Assembly: GCA_014859965.1 (NCBI GenBank)
Contig: JACZKQ010000147.1
Span: 1-64,000 of the forward strand
From: Phycisphaerae bacterium
GTDB taxonomy: Bacteria > Planctomycetota > Phycisphaerae > Sedimentisphaerales > Anaerohalosphaeraceae
Direction of reading: 5' to 3'
Length of the DNA: 64,000 nt
The notes under the pieces were generated by a model. The model saw only the letters and a program-made list of their open reading frames with translations. It was not told the origin of the DNA and searched no databases. Positions 18,295-26,697 of the stretch are shown here, piece by piece (positions within the stretch are counted from its first letter, which is position 1; each line of letters opens with the position of its first letter). The translations under genes and the position numbers were made by a program.

Positions 18295-19017
18295 TTATGC
18301 AATCTTTTTTGTGGATGTGATCTTGCGGAATACCTCGTCGAGCGTGCAATGGTGCTTCTCTTTCAGCGCCTTGGGCGTCGAATCGACGAGTATCTGACCG
18401 CGGGCGATGATAACCGCCCGGTTGCAAACGATCTCGACCTCTTCCAGGATATGAGTGGAAATGATAATGCACTTGTCCCTGGCCATCTCGTTGATCAACT
18501 GCCGCACCTCGTGCTTTTGATTCGGATCCAGACCATCCGTCGGCTCGTCGAGGATCAGCACCTGCGGATCGTGAATCAGCGCCTGTGCCAGTCCGACGCG
18601 GCGTTTGTAGCCTTTGGAGAGTGTATCGATCGTCTGATGATATACCGAATCGATGGAACACATCGGCACAATGCGGTCCAGCGCTTTCTTCCTCGCCATG
18701 CCCTTGATCTGGCGTGCGTCGCAGACAAAGTCGAGGAACCCCCCTACCGTCATTTCAGGATACGCCGGCGCGTTCTCCGCCAGGTACCCGATGCACTTGC
18801 GGACGGCCATGCTGTCAGTCAGAATATCGTGGCCGCAGATTTGGGCCGTGCCGCTGTCAGGTGTGAGAAAACAGGCCAACATCTTCATCGCTGTGCTTTT
18901 GCCCGCCCCGTTAGGCCCAAGAAAGCCCAGGACATCACCCTTTGCCGCCTCGAACGCTATGTTGTCAACGGCCACGATCGGCCCGAACGTACGTCGCAAC
19001 TGCCTGACACTGATCAT
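18295..19017 (-). CDS. ABC transporter ATP-binding protein (GldA/NatA type)
   Basis: 240 residues. Walker A is GFLGPNGAGKST near residue 32, the Q-loop region is IGYLAENAPAYPEMTV, the signature is LSKGYKRRVGLAQAL and Walker B is VLILDEPTDGLDP, followed by the switch His in STHILEEVE. These residues are intact, so it should hydrolyse ATP. The ATG at 19017 begins the conserved ISVRQLRRTFG. It is the first gene of the cassette with permease, GldG and DUF4340 proteins. Confidence 0.92.
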   Translation of the reverse strand: MISVRQLRRTFGPIVAVDNIAFEAAKGDVLGFLGPNGAGKSTAMKMLACFLTPDSGTAQICGHDILTDSMAVRKCIGYLAENAPAYPEMTVGGFLDFVCDARQIKGMARKKALDRIVPMCSIDSVYHQTIDTLSKGYKRRVGLAQALIHDPQVLILDEPTDGLDPNQKHEVRQLINEMARDKCIIISTHILEEVEIVCNRAVIIARGQILVDSTPKALKEKHHCTLDEVFRKITSTKKIA

Positions 19018-19386
19018 GTTCGTCTCCCAAATGAGTATGGACGGAAGCAATGCGGTCAGTCCGCATGGCTTAGCGCTGCTTTACGTCCAATTCTATTGAA
19101 TGGTTCGTACTTTTTAGTGTTTTTTGTACGCTTGTCAACCCTGAAACGCCCAAACTTCCGTACCCGCCCCGCCGAAAAAACAAGCTTCTTTCCAGTAACC
19201 TGTCTTTGAATCTCTCGAATCACCTGAGCAAAGCCGGCGGCACCGGCACAAACGCCGTTGTTCCAAACCAAATGGCTAAGGGGCAAACGCCCCCCTTAAG
19301 AGCCGCTCCGTTGATGGACGACTCGGCTTGCACCGCCTCCGCGGGGCGGTTGTTGTGTTCTTTGCGATACCTCTGTTCAACAGCAA
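19018..19386. other. intergenic region upstream of the ABC cassette
   Basis: The stretch should hold the promoter of the minus-strand ABC operon. A TTGACA-like box can be read on the minus strand near 19136, but no good -10 lies 16-18 bases away. A GC-rich inverted repeat (CCGCC/GGCGG) near 19340-19356 is followed by a T-rich run. I see no gene. Confidence 0.4.
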
Positions 19387-19457
19387 CTGGGGAACTAGGA
19401 TTCGAACCTAGACTAAATGATCCAGAGTCATTTGTGCTGCCGTTACACTATTCCCCA
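19387..19457 (-). tRNA. tRNA-Gln (anticodon CUG)
   Basis: Read on the minus strand, the acceptor TGGGGAA pairs with TTCCCCA, the T arm is CTAGG-TTCGAAT-CCTAG, and the anticodon stem AATGA/TCATT holds loop CTCTGGA with anticodon CUG, reading CAG. Discriminator G; CCA is not encoded. About 71 bases. Confidence 0.93.
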
Positions 19458-19940
19458 AATATTTTCCATCCTCTAATACTCGGCCCCGCACGCCATGTTT
19501 CTTTACTTTCCGCGGGCAGGTCATGAGAAAAACGCAGAATATACCTGCCAGGCGGCATTCTGTCCAGCCTCTTCCCAAAAAAAGTCGTTTGCCCGACAGT
19601 TCTGCGTCATCGGCCGGGCTGCGAATCTGTTCGGATTGCTCCCTGAAAAACCGACTGAGATGTGACTGAAAGAGGGGCAGGATTGTTCAAGAAATTTTCT
19701 TGAACCGTGGGATATCTTGTGTACGATGATGCAGCCTTCTGAACATCTGGTTGTATCCATGTTAAAACGGCGTAATAATGCCGTAACGCGAACGCGGCCT
19801 GCTCCGCCTGGACAGTCCTCGCTTGTGGCCGGAACCTTCCGGTCCCGTCGAACTTCGGCCCAAAGATTATCGCGTTTCGGGCTGATTCTCTCGCACGGCC
19901 GCGGAAATCAGGCGGAGAACACCGCAGAGGAATAGCAGCT
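19458..19940. other. intergenic region before the receiver gene
   Basis: About 480 bases between tRNA-Gln and the receiver-domain gene. Short open frames on both strands do not look like protein genes. I see no repeat or RNA gene; the promoters of both flanking transcripts should lie here. Confidence 0.4.
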
Positions 19941-20357
19941 ATGAACAGAAAAATAAAGACCCTCATCGTGGACGACGATAGCGCATCCACCCTGCTTCTC
20001 AAAATACACCTTGAAAGGTACGGCCCCTGCCAGACCACGGATAATGGCGATCTCGCCATTCACGCCTACCGCAGCGGCCTTGACGAGGGTGATCCGTACG
20101 ACCTTGTTTGCCTGGACATCAACATGCCGCGAATCTCCGGCCATGAGGTTCTCTGTAAGTTGCGGGAGGCCGATGCTGAGTCAGGCATCGCCCCGGACCG
20201 CCGCGGCAAGGTCATCATGGTTACCGCCATGGGCGACGTACAGAACATCACAGCCGCGCACCGCTACGGATGTGACGGTTTCATTATAAAGCCCGTCACC
20301 AGAGACAATCTCGAGAAAGAACTCAGAAAGGTCGGCCTCCTGCCAGCCGCCGACTGA
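19941..20357 (+). CDS. stand-alone response regulator receiver (CheY-like)
   Basis: 138 residues forming a single receiver domain and nothing else. The acidic pocket is DDD at 11-13, the phospho-acceptor is Asp59 in LVCLDINMP, the switch Thr is Thr95 in VIMVTAMGD and the conserved Lys is Lys117 in FIIKPV, so phosphorylation should work. A small insertion with DAESGIAPDRRGK precedes the fourth strand. With no output domain it should act by protein contact. No histidine kinase is nearby. GAGG precedes the ATG by about nine bases. Confidence 0.92.
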   Translation: MNRKIKTLIVDDDSASTLLLKIHLERYGPCQTTDNGDLAIHAYRSGLDEGDPYDLVCLDINMPRISGHEVLCKLREADAESGIAPDRRGKVIMVTAMGDVQNITAAHRYGCDGFIIKPVTRDNLEKELRKVGLLPAAD

Positions 20358-20462
20358 GAACCTTTGAGTCAAAAGCGCTGTCTTCACCTCAAATTACGCA
20401 CTGTCACCCCCGCAGGGGGCATTCAAGCGCACCTCGGACGCACGAAATATTGACATACATAC

Positions 20463-20491
20463 TTGACTTTTGGGCAATTTAGACGTAGAGT
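20463..20491 (+). promoter_or_regulatory. candidate promoter of the nucleotidyltransferase-kinase gene
   Basis: TTGACT at 20463, 17-base spacer, TAGAGT at 20486. It lies 50 bases ahead of the start codon at 20541. The match is moderate. Confidence 0.35.
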
Positions 20492-20540
20492 AACAATAGC
20501 GTTCAATGAATGACGTATGTGCAGCGCAACGTCGTGACCT

Positions 20541-23489
20541 ATGAATAAACCTGAAATGTCGGAATTCGTGTCCCCTCGCCCCCTGGCCGCCGCCGCGGCG
20601 CCGGCGTTTAGAAAGGTTCTCAATCCCGATAGCCTCAACGGTTACGGCGGCATAGTCAAAGACACGCCTGTACTGGTGTTGTTGGCGGCGGGGGCAGGTA
20701 CGCGTTTTGGCCTGAACCCCAAGTGTGCGCAAACCATTGATGGAAAAGCTCTTGCCCGTCATACTATCGACGCTTTCCGAAATTTCAGTCCGTCGCCGGT
20801 CATCTGTGTCGTGGGCTATCGATGGGAGGAGGTCTCGGCGGCATTGGGGCCGGACAATGTTTATGTACGTTCGGACAACCCCGCCGGCGGTACGGGATTC
20901 GCCGCATTTGAAGCGTTCAGTGTAAATGCCCTTGCCCAGTCCAATCCGCTGCTTATTGTCGCGATGGGCGATCGTATAGTGCCGGCATCGGTGTTTGCCC
21001 GCCTGTGCCGGATCCACGGCGGCCCGCAGGAAGCGGACCTGACGTTTTTGAGCGCGATTTACGAGCCGCCGAAGAACCGGGGCAAGGGACGGGTGCTGCG
21101 GGACGAAAACCGGCGGGTATTGCGGATCGTCGAGGAACGCGACATTACGGCCCAGGAAGCCGGCGGATCACGACTGGCGCTTCTGGACCTGACCGAAGGC
21201 AACTGCCCACTATACGCGATCCGCGCCCAAACGCTTGCAAAGCATTTGGGAGCCGTGACGAACGCCAATGCCCAGCGGCAGTACTATTTAACCGATATCG
21301 TCGCATCCATCAGCAGCGCCGGCGGTGTGATTCGCACGGTGACCACGACCGCCGCCGATCCGGAATACGATGTGCTTTGCTCGGACGTGACGCGGCCGGA
21401 GGATCTTGCTGTATTAAGAGGATTACTGGCGTCGGCCGGTGGGTTGCCCCAGGGCGACGCACAGAGCGTCGACGCGGCAGCAAAAACGATCATGCTCGAC
21501 CGGCCGCCGGGCCAGATCGCTTCCATCGCCCGCCAGTTGGAGGAACTGCTTGAGCAAATTCGAAGCGACACCCTTCAGTTTACGCCGGATCGCCCCGTCG
21601 CCATCGGCATTTCAGGAGGGCGCCTGCGGATCGCGTTCATGCACCCGGATATGGTCCGGTTCTTTGGCCCCGCATGGCAGATGCCCATCGGCGCCGGCGA
21701 CGCGTCAGGCAACGAACAGATCGTGATGCTCGCCCAAAGCACCGATGACCGCCGCATCCACCTGTTTCCCATGAATCCGGAGTATCGCCGGACGGGCAAT
21801 AGCATCTGCGCCGAGAACGAAGTCATGTATCCGGGCGAAGACATTACCGACCCCCACGCGTATGAACAGTTCGGCACTGCGATGAGCGAAAGCCTGCTGG
21901 GTTCTCTGGGGTATTTCAGCGAGGATCAGCTCAGGCAGTTGCGCCGGGACCGCCACCCTCTGCCGCCCCCGGCGAGGTGGATAAGCAACAATATGCGGCA
22001 CCCGTTTGCACTCATAGGCAACGCCGTCGCGTCGATGCGGACGCTGCGCGGCGATCTGGGCGAACGTGTGCGGCATCGCCTCGGACGAGATAATTTTGAA
22101 GGTTTGTCGATGGTCCTGACCGGCGACATTCCTCAAGGCGGCTTTTCCAGTTCTTCGGCTGTCACCGTGGCTGGGCTCAACGCAATGAACGCGCTGTTTA
22201 AGACTGAAATTCCGCCGGACGTGCTCGTCGAGCTTGCCTGCCAGGCCGAGTATGGCACCGGTGTACGCGCCGGCTCGCTCGATCAGGCGACCGAACAAAA
22301 AGGCAAAGCCGAACAGGGTACGCTCATCTCCTCGAATCCGAAGGACAGCTATCGCATTCTGGGCACGTACCGGGCGCCGACAGACCGGTTCCGCATTATT
22401 TTTCCATACACCGTTGATCGCGACCGCGAGGCGTGGCGCTGGTCATGGGGCGCGTATGCGCAGGACACGGCGGACGACGGCGGGCTGACGACAGGCGAAA
22501 CCCGCAAGATGACAGGCAAGGCCGCTGAACTTGCGGCCGTGCTCACCCGTTTGCCGCTGGAAAGCGATTTTTTCGAGCACGTCCAGGACGATCTCGTGTC
22601 CGACGGCCTGCTGTCTCATGAGAGTCGTGTCTGGATTTGTTCCGTTCTGCGGGAACTGCCGCTGCTTGTCAGGCTGGAGGACCTTCAGGCACAGGTCAGG
22701 GCACAGCGCGATTGGTACGTCGGCCAATTGTGCAGCACGAGCGATCTTGACGCCGCCGCGGCAAGCCGCAAAGCCGATACCCTGATCGCCTCGCTTTTCA
22801 AAGGCTGGCGTGAGCCGCTGCTGCGGCGGACAGTTGGCGGCTGGGTCATGACCGAGCAAGGCGTTCCAATGCGGGCCATGGTTGCGTACCTCTTCGGCGA
22901 GGTGGCAAAAAACTTCTATCTCATCCACCACACGGACGAGTGGATCGAATACGTCACGCGATCGCAGCGCGGTGATCGCTGTGTCGAGATCGCCGCGGAG
23001 GTGCTGCCGCCGCGCGAAGCCATGGAAGGCGAACTCGAATTTGAGCGGGGACTCAAAGGCCCGGAACTTATGGATCGCTGGCTGGACCGTTATGACGCCG
23101 TGCCGTTCGACTACAACCAGGGTCTCGACGACGCCTCGCTCTCGCATGAAAGTCCACCCGATGTCGCCGCACTAACGGGATCGAATTTCTTCCGGGGATT
23201 GGCGCTGATCGATCTTGCCGAGGCGATGCTCAAAAGAGCCTTTGGAGCTGACGCCGTGGCGGTACGAATAAATGCGGCCGGACAGGGCGATTACTGGCAG
23301 GTGCACGTAGATACCCAAAAGGCCGACCCGGAAGACGTCAAGCGGTTCATACGCAGGGCATTTTACCGCCGCTTCGGACTGTCTCCCAATCCGGACTTCG
23401 TACAGCTTTATTCCGGCGGCGGCGCAGCGGGTGTTCGCCTGAACAGGTTTGATTTGCTCCCGCAACTGATTCAGCGGCTTAGGATGTGA
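20541..23489 (+). CDS. bifunctional nucleotidyltransferase - GHMP sugar kinase fusion
   Basis: 982 residues. Residues 40-300 form a sugar-1-phosphate nucleotidyltransferase with LLAAGAGTRFGLNPK at 48-61 (the GlmU-type GxGTR loop), VAMGDRIVP and a YYLTDIV motif near 250. Residues 345-980 look like a GHMP kinase: GGRLRIAFMHPDMVRFFG near 360 in the sugar-binding position, GDIPQGGFSSSSA with the phosphate loop at 533-540, and a Gly-rich C-terminal motif YSGGGAAG near 957. The order is the same as in Bacteroides Fkp, which phosphorylates fucose and then makes GDP-fucose, but the transferase half resembles GlmU instead. It probably turns a free sugar into an NDP-sugar; substrate and nucleotide are unknown. 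Confidence 0.75.
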   Translation: MNKPEMSEFVSPRPLAAAAAPAFRKVLNPDSLNGYGGIVKDTPVLVLLAAGAGTRFGLNPKCAQTIDGKALARHTIDAFRNFSPSPVICVVGYRWEEVSAALGPDNVYVRSDNPAGGTGFAAFEAFSVNALAQSNPLLIVAMGDRIVPASVFARLCRIHGGPQEADLTFLSAIYEPPKNRGKGRVLRDENRRVLRIVEERDITAQEAGGSRLALLDLTEGNCPLYAIRAQTLAKHLGAVTNANAQRQYYLTDIVASISSAGGVIRTVTTTAADPEYDVLCSDVTRPEDLAVLRGLLASAGGLPQGDAQSVDAAAKTIMLDRPPGQIASIARQLEELLEQIRSDTLQFTPDRPVAIGISGGRLRIAFMHPDMVRFFGPAWQMPIGAGDASGNEQIVMLAQSTDDRRIHLFPMNPEYRRTGNSICAENEVMYPGEDITDPHAYEQFGTAMSESLLGSLGYFSEDQLRQLRRDRHPLPPPARWISNNMRHPFALIGNAVASMRTLRGDLGERVRHRLGRDNFEGLSMVLTGDIPQGGFSSSSAVTVAGLNAMNALFKTEIPPDVLVELACQAEYGTGVRAGSLDQATEQKGKAEQGTLISSNPKDSYRILGTYRAPTDRFRIIFPYTVDRDREAWRWSWGAYAQDTADDGGLTTGETRKMTGKAAELAAVLTRLPLESDFFEHVQDDLVSDGLLSHESRVWICSVLRELPLLVRLEDLQAQVRAQRDWYVGQLCSTSDLDAAAASRKADTLIASLFKGWREPLLRRTVGGWVMTEQGVPMRAMVAYLFGEVAKNFYLIHHTDEWIEYVTRSQRGDRCVEIAAEVLPPREAMEGELEFERGLKGPELMDRWLDRYDAVPFDYNQGLDDASLSHESPPDVAALTGSNFFRGLALIDLAEAMLKRAFGADAVAVRINAAGQGDYWQVHVDTQKADPEDVKRFIRRAFYRRFGLSPNPDFVQLYSGGGAAGVRLNRFDLLPQLIQRLRM

Positions 23490-23577
23490 CTGAACCTAAC
23501 ACACGTTTGACGTTTGTCCTGCCGACAGTATATACGATCAAGCGAGTCCGCTATATGGAACCGCAGGGCATATTCCG

Positions 23578-23592
23578 TTAACGCGGCGTTAA
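23578..23592. repeat. short palindrome upstream of the DUF1549 operon
   Basis: TTAACGC and GCGTTAA are separated by one base and flanked on both sides by TATTCCG. It lies about 135 bases before the DUF1549 start, in a place suited to an operator. Confidence 0.4.
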
Positions 23593-23729
23593 TATTCCGA
23601 TATAAAGCAGGCTAACAGCCTTTCGCAGGTTTTTTTAGCAATTCGCCGACGGCCCGGAACGTCTGGATAAGCTTGAACGCCAAAGGTTTGTGCAGGCGGG
23701 TTACGGCTGTATAGTGGGAGTTTTGCGTG

Positions 23730-25301
23730 ATGGTCAAGCGATTTGGCTCTGCGGCCCTTCTTTGGCTGTTAATCGGTGTCGCGACGGCTCTGGCCGCCCA
23801 GCCTTTTGACGGCAGCCCGGTGGGCGCCCCTAAAACCGAGATCGACAAGCTTGTTTTCGGCAGACTGGAACAAGCAGGCATACCGCCGGCGAACCTCTGC
23901 TCGGATGCCGTTTTTGTCCGCCGAGCCTTCCTCGATATCATCGGCACCCTGCCGACCGCCGACGAGGCACAATCCTTTATCGCTGACGAGCACGCCGACA
24001 AACGCAGCGCACTAATCGACCGACTGCTCGCGCGGGGGGAATTTGTCGACTACTGGACGATGAAATGGGGCGATGTGCTCCGCGTCAAAGCAGAATTTCC
24101 GATCAATTTGTGGCCGAATGCGGTGCAGGCGTACGATTACTGGATCCGCACGAGTATCCGTGACAACATGCCCTATGACCGCTTCGTCCGCCAGATGCTC
24201 ACCTCCAGCGGGAGCAATTTCCGGGTGGGTCAGGTCAATTTCTACCGTGCCGTTCAAAGCCAGGAACCGCAGTCGCTGGCCCAGGCGGTGGCATTAACAT
24301 TTATGGGCGTCCGGGCCGACAAATGGCCTAAAGAGCAGCTGGACGGTATGGCGGCCTTCTTCTCGCAGATCGACTTCAAGCCAAGCGGCGAATGGAAGGA
24401 AGAAATCGTCCGCTTTGACCCCGACAAGACGACCGGAGAGGCCCGCGCGGCCCTGCCGGCGGGGGTCTTTCCCGACGGTTCTCGCGCGAGGTTCAGCCCC
24501 AGCCGTGACCCGCGGGAGATGTTTGCCGACTGGCTCATCGATCCGGAAAACCCGTGGTTTACGCGCAATATTGTTAACCGTGTTTGGGCCTGGCTGTTGG
24601 GGCGAGGCATCATTCACGAACCTGACGACATCCGTCCGGATAACCCGCCGAGTAATCCGGAACTGCTGGCTCTGCTGGAAAAGGAACTGATCGCAGCCAA
24701 ATACGATCTCAAACACCTTTACCGGCTCATCCTGAACTCGCAGACGTATCAGCTTTCTTCGATCGCGGCGAGCGACAAGCCCGAGGCGGAGGTCCTTTTC
24801 GCACATTACCCGTTGCGACGACTGGAAGCGGAGGTACTGATCGACGCCCTCAACCAGATCACCGGGACCACCGAGAAGTATTCCAGCGCAGTTCCGGAGC
24901 CGTTCACCTTCATCCCCGAAGAGCAACGCTCAATCGAGTTGGCCGACGGCAGCATCACCAGTTCGTTTCTGGAGATGTTCGGCCGCTCCTCGCGCGACAC
25001 CGGCCTGGTCGGTGAGCGCAACAACAACCCGTCGGCGGCCCAGCGGCTCCATATGCTCAACTCCAGCCACATCCAACGCAAGATCGAACAGGGCCCCAGG
25101 ATGCGTGCCCTGGCCCAATCAAAAAAGACTACGCGAGTAGTGATCGACGAAATCTATCTGACCATTCTCTCGCGTTTTCCCACGGATGCAGAAAGGAAAA
25201 CGGTGGAAACTTATGCCCAGTCGGCCGCAAGCCGACGCGACGCGGCGGTAGATCTGGCCTGGGCCCTGATCAACAGCGCCGAGTTTCTCTACCGGCATTG
25301 A
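23730..25301 (+). CDS. secreted DUF1549-DUF1553 planctomycete protein, compact form
   Basis: 523 residues. A signal peptide (LLWLLIGVATALAAQP) is followed by a DUF1549 domain (about 36-245) with FVRRAFLDIIGTLPTADEAQSF and YDRFVRQMLTSSGSN, then a DUF1553 domain (about 262-515) with NPWFTRNIVNRVWAWLLGRGI and LYRLILNSQTYQLSS. There is no CxxCH heme site and no PSCyt1 domain at the N terminus, which longer relatives (800-1100 residues) have. Function unknown. GTG at 23727 and ATG at 23730 are both possible; the ATG is used. It starts an operon with DUF1501 and PPC-like genes. Confidence 0.9.
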   Translation: MVKRFGSAALLWLLIGVATALAAQPFDGSPVGAPKTEIDKLVFGRLEQAGIPPANLCSDAVFVRRAFLDIIGTLPTADEAQSFIADEHADKRSALIDRLLARGEFVDYWTMKWGDVLRVKAEFPINLWPNAVQAYDYWIRTSIRDNMPYDRFVRQMLTSSGSNFRVGQVNFYRAVQSQEPQSLAQAVALTFMGVRADKWPKEQLDGMAAFFSQIDFKPSGEWKEEIVRFDPDKTTGEARAALPAGVFPDGSRARFSPSRDPREMFADWLIDPENPWFTRNIVNRVWAWLLGRGIIHEPDDIRPDNPPSNPELLALLEKELIAAKYDLKHLYRLILNSQTYQLSSIAASDKPEAEVLFAHYPLRRLEAEVLIDALNQITGTTEKYSSAVPEPFTFIPEEQRSIELADGSITSSFLEMFGRSSRDTGLVGERNNNPSAAQRLHMLNSSHIQRKIEQGPRMRALAQSKKTTRVVIDEIYLTILSRFPTDAERKTVETYAQSAASRRDAAVDLAWALINSAEFLYRH

Positions 25302-25338
25302 TGCCGCCGTGCAAAGGACACTGACAAAGGGGAACCCT

Positions 25339-26685
25339 ATGAATGCCACAAATGTTCTGAGCCGTCAATTGCATCGTTCAATAACGCGCCGTGACGCAAT
25401 GCGCCTCGGCCTGTGCGGCACGGCGGGACTGCTGCTGGGCGACCGGCTCGCTTTTCCCGTTGCGGCTGCGCCCGCGCCGGCAAAAGCTAAGGCGGTCATC
25501 CAGATATGGATGTGGGGCGGCCCGGCGCACCTGGACACCTTCGACCCGAAACCCGAAGCAGGGAACGATTACACCGGCCCGTTGACCAACCCGATCGCCA
25601 CGAACGTCGATGGCATCAGAATCGGCGAACTGCTCCCGGAACTGGCAAAACAGGCCGACAAATATTCCATCATCCGCAGCATGACCCACGGTATAAACGG
25701 CCATGAAACCGCGGCTTATATGGTGCAGACCGGCCGCAAGCCCGGCGACGGGCAGGTCTACCCGTCCGTGGGCGCTGTGGTTTCCCTGTTCAAGGGCTAC
25801 GACGCCGGATACAAGGGGCTGATTCCGCCCTATATTGTATTGACAACACCGCAGGGGCGGTTTTCTGAAGCCGGTTTTCTCGGATCGCGTTACAAACCAT
25901 TCGCCACAGGCGGCGACCCTGGGAGGACACCCTTTGTGGTTGAGGGTGTAGTCGCCCAGGGAATCACGGTAAAGCGGCAGAAGGCCCGCCGCGAGTTGCT
26001 CGGCCAACTTGATACCCTCGGCCGGGCGGCGCAGGCGGACCCGCAGCTTGCGGCCATGACGCAGGCTGAAAAACAGGCCTATGATCTGATTTTAGGCGAC
26101 GCAGGCAAGGTTTTCGACCTGACCGAGGAAGACGCCAAATTGCGGGAACAATACGGCATGAACACGTTTGGCCAGTCCTGTTTGGCGGCCCGGCGGCTCG
26201 TCGAACGCGGCGTACCTTATGTAACGATCAATGCCAAAGGCTGGGACACGCACAAGGCCCATTTCACCGCCATGCGTCAAAAACTGCCGCAGATGGACAA
26301 GGGTATGGCGACTCTGCTGCAGGACCTGACCGACCGGGGTTTGCTGGACAGCACGATCGTATGGTGGAGCGGCGAGTTCGGCCGGACGCCCAAGGTGCAG
26401 TGGGAAGCCCCATGGAACGGCGGACGCAACCACTTCGGCAAGGTCTTTTCGGCGGTGGTCGCCGGTGGCGGTTTCAAGGGCGGACAGGTCGTCGGCGCGA
26501 CGGATGCAACCGGCGAAGAGGTGAAAGATCGGCCCGTGTACCCGGTAGACCTGATCGGCAGCATGTACGAACTGTTGGGCATTGATGCAAGTGCAGCCCT
26601 GCCGCATCCGCAGGGTGTCCCTATCAGCGTCCTGCCGTCCGGCGACGGCGTCAGCGCGGGTGGGCGGCTCAAAGAGATCATGTAA
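25339..26685 (+). CDS. DUF1501 protein (Tat-exported, sulfatase-fold-like)
   Basis: 448 residues. A Tat-like leader ITRRDAMRLGLCGTAGLLLG is followed by the DUF1501 marks QIWMWGGPAHLDTFDPKPEAG, ELLPELAKQADKYSIIRSMTHG and VWWSGEFGRTPKVQ, and NHFGKVFSAVVAGGGFKGGQVVGATD near the end. DUF1501 has an alkaline-phosphatase-like fold, but no activity is established. AAAGGGGA lies five to six bases before the ATG at 25339. It sits 37 bases after the DUF1549 gene and 12 bases before the PPC-like gene, the usual planctomycete arrangement. Confidence 0.92.
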   Translation: MNATNVLSRQLHRSITRRDAMRLGLCGTAGLLLGDRLAFPVAAAPAPAKAKAVIQIWMWGGPAHLDTFDPKPEAGNDYTGPLTNPIATNVDGIRIGELLPELAKQADKYSIIRSMTHGINGHETAAYMVQTGRKPGDGQVYPSVGAVVSLFKGYDAGYKGLIPPYIVLTTPQGRFSEAGFLGSRYKPFATGGDPGRTPFVVEGVVAQGITVKRQKARRELLGQLDTLGRAAQADPQLAAMTQAEKQAYDLILGDAGKVFDLTEEDAKLREQYGMNTFGQSCLAARRLVERGVPYVTINAKGWDTHKAHFTAMRQKLPQMDKGMATLLQDLTDRGLLDSTIVWWSGEFGRTPKVQWEAPWNGGRNHFGKVFSAVVAGGGFKGGQVVGATDATGEEVKDRPVYPVDLIGSMYELLGIDASAALPHPQGVPISVLPSGDGVSAGGRLKEIM

Positions 26686-26697
26686 AAGGAGATTGCC

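Noticed and set aside
17519-18661. Longer start for the ABC permease
   Set aside because: The added 137 residues overlap the ATPase gene in another frame and are Arg/Asp-rich with no membrane character.
20407-20420. CCCCC/GGGGG hairpin after the receiver gene as terminator
   Set aside because: The stem is short, the loop tight, and no T run follows.
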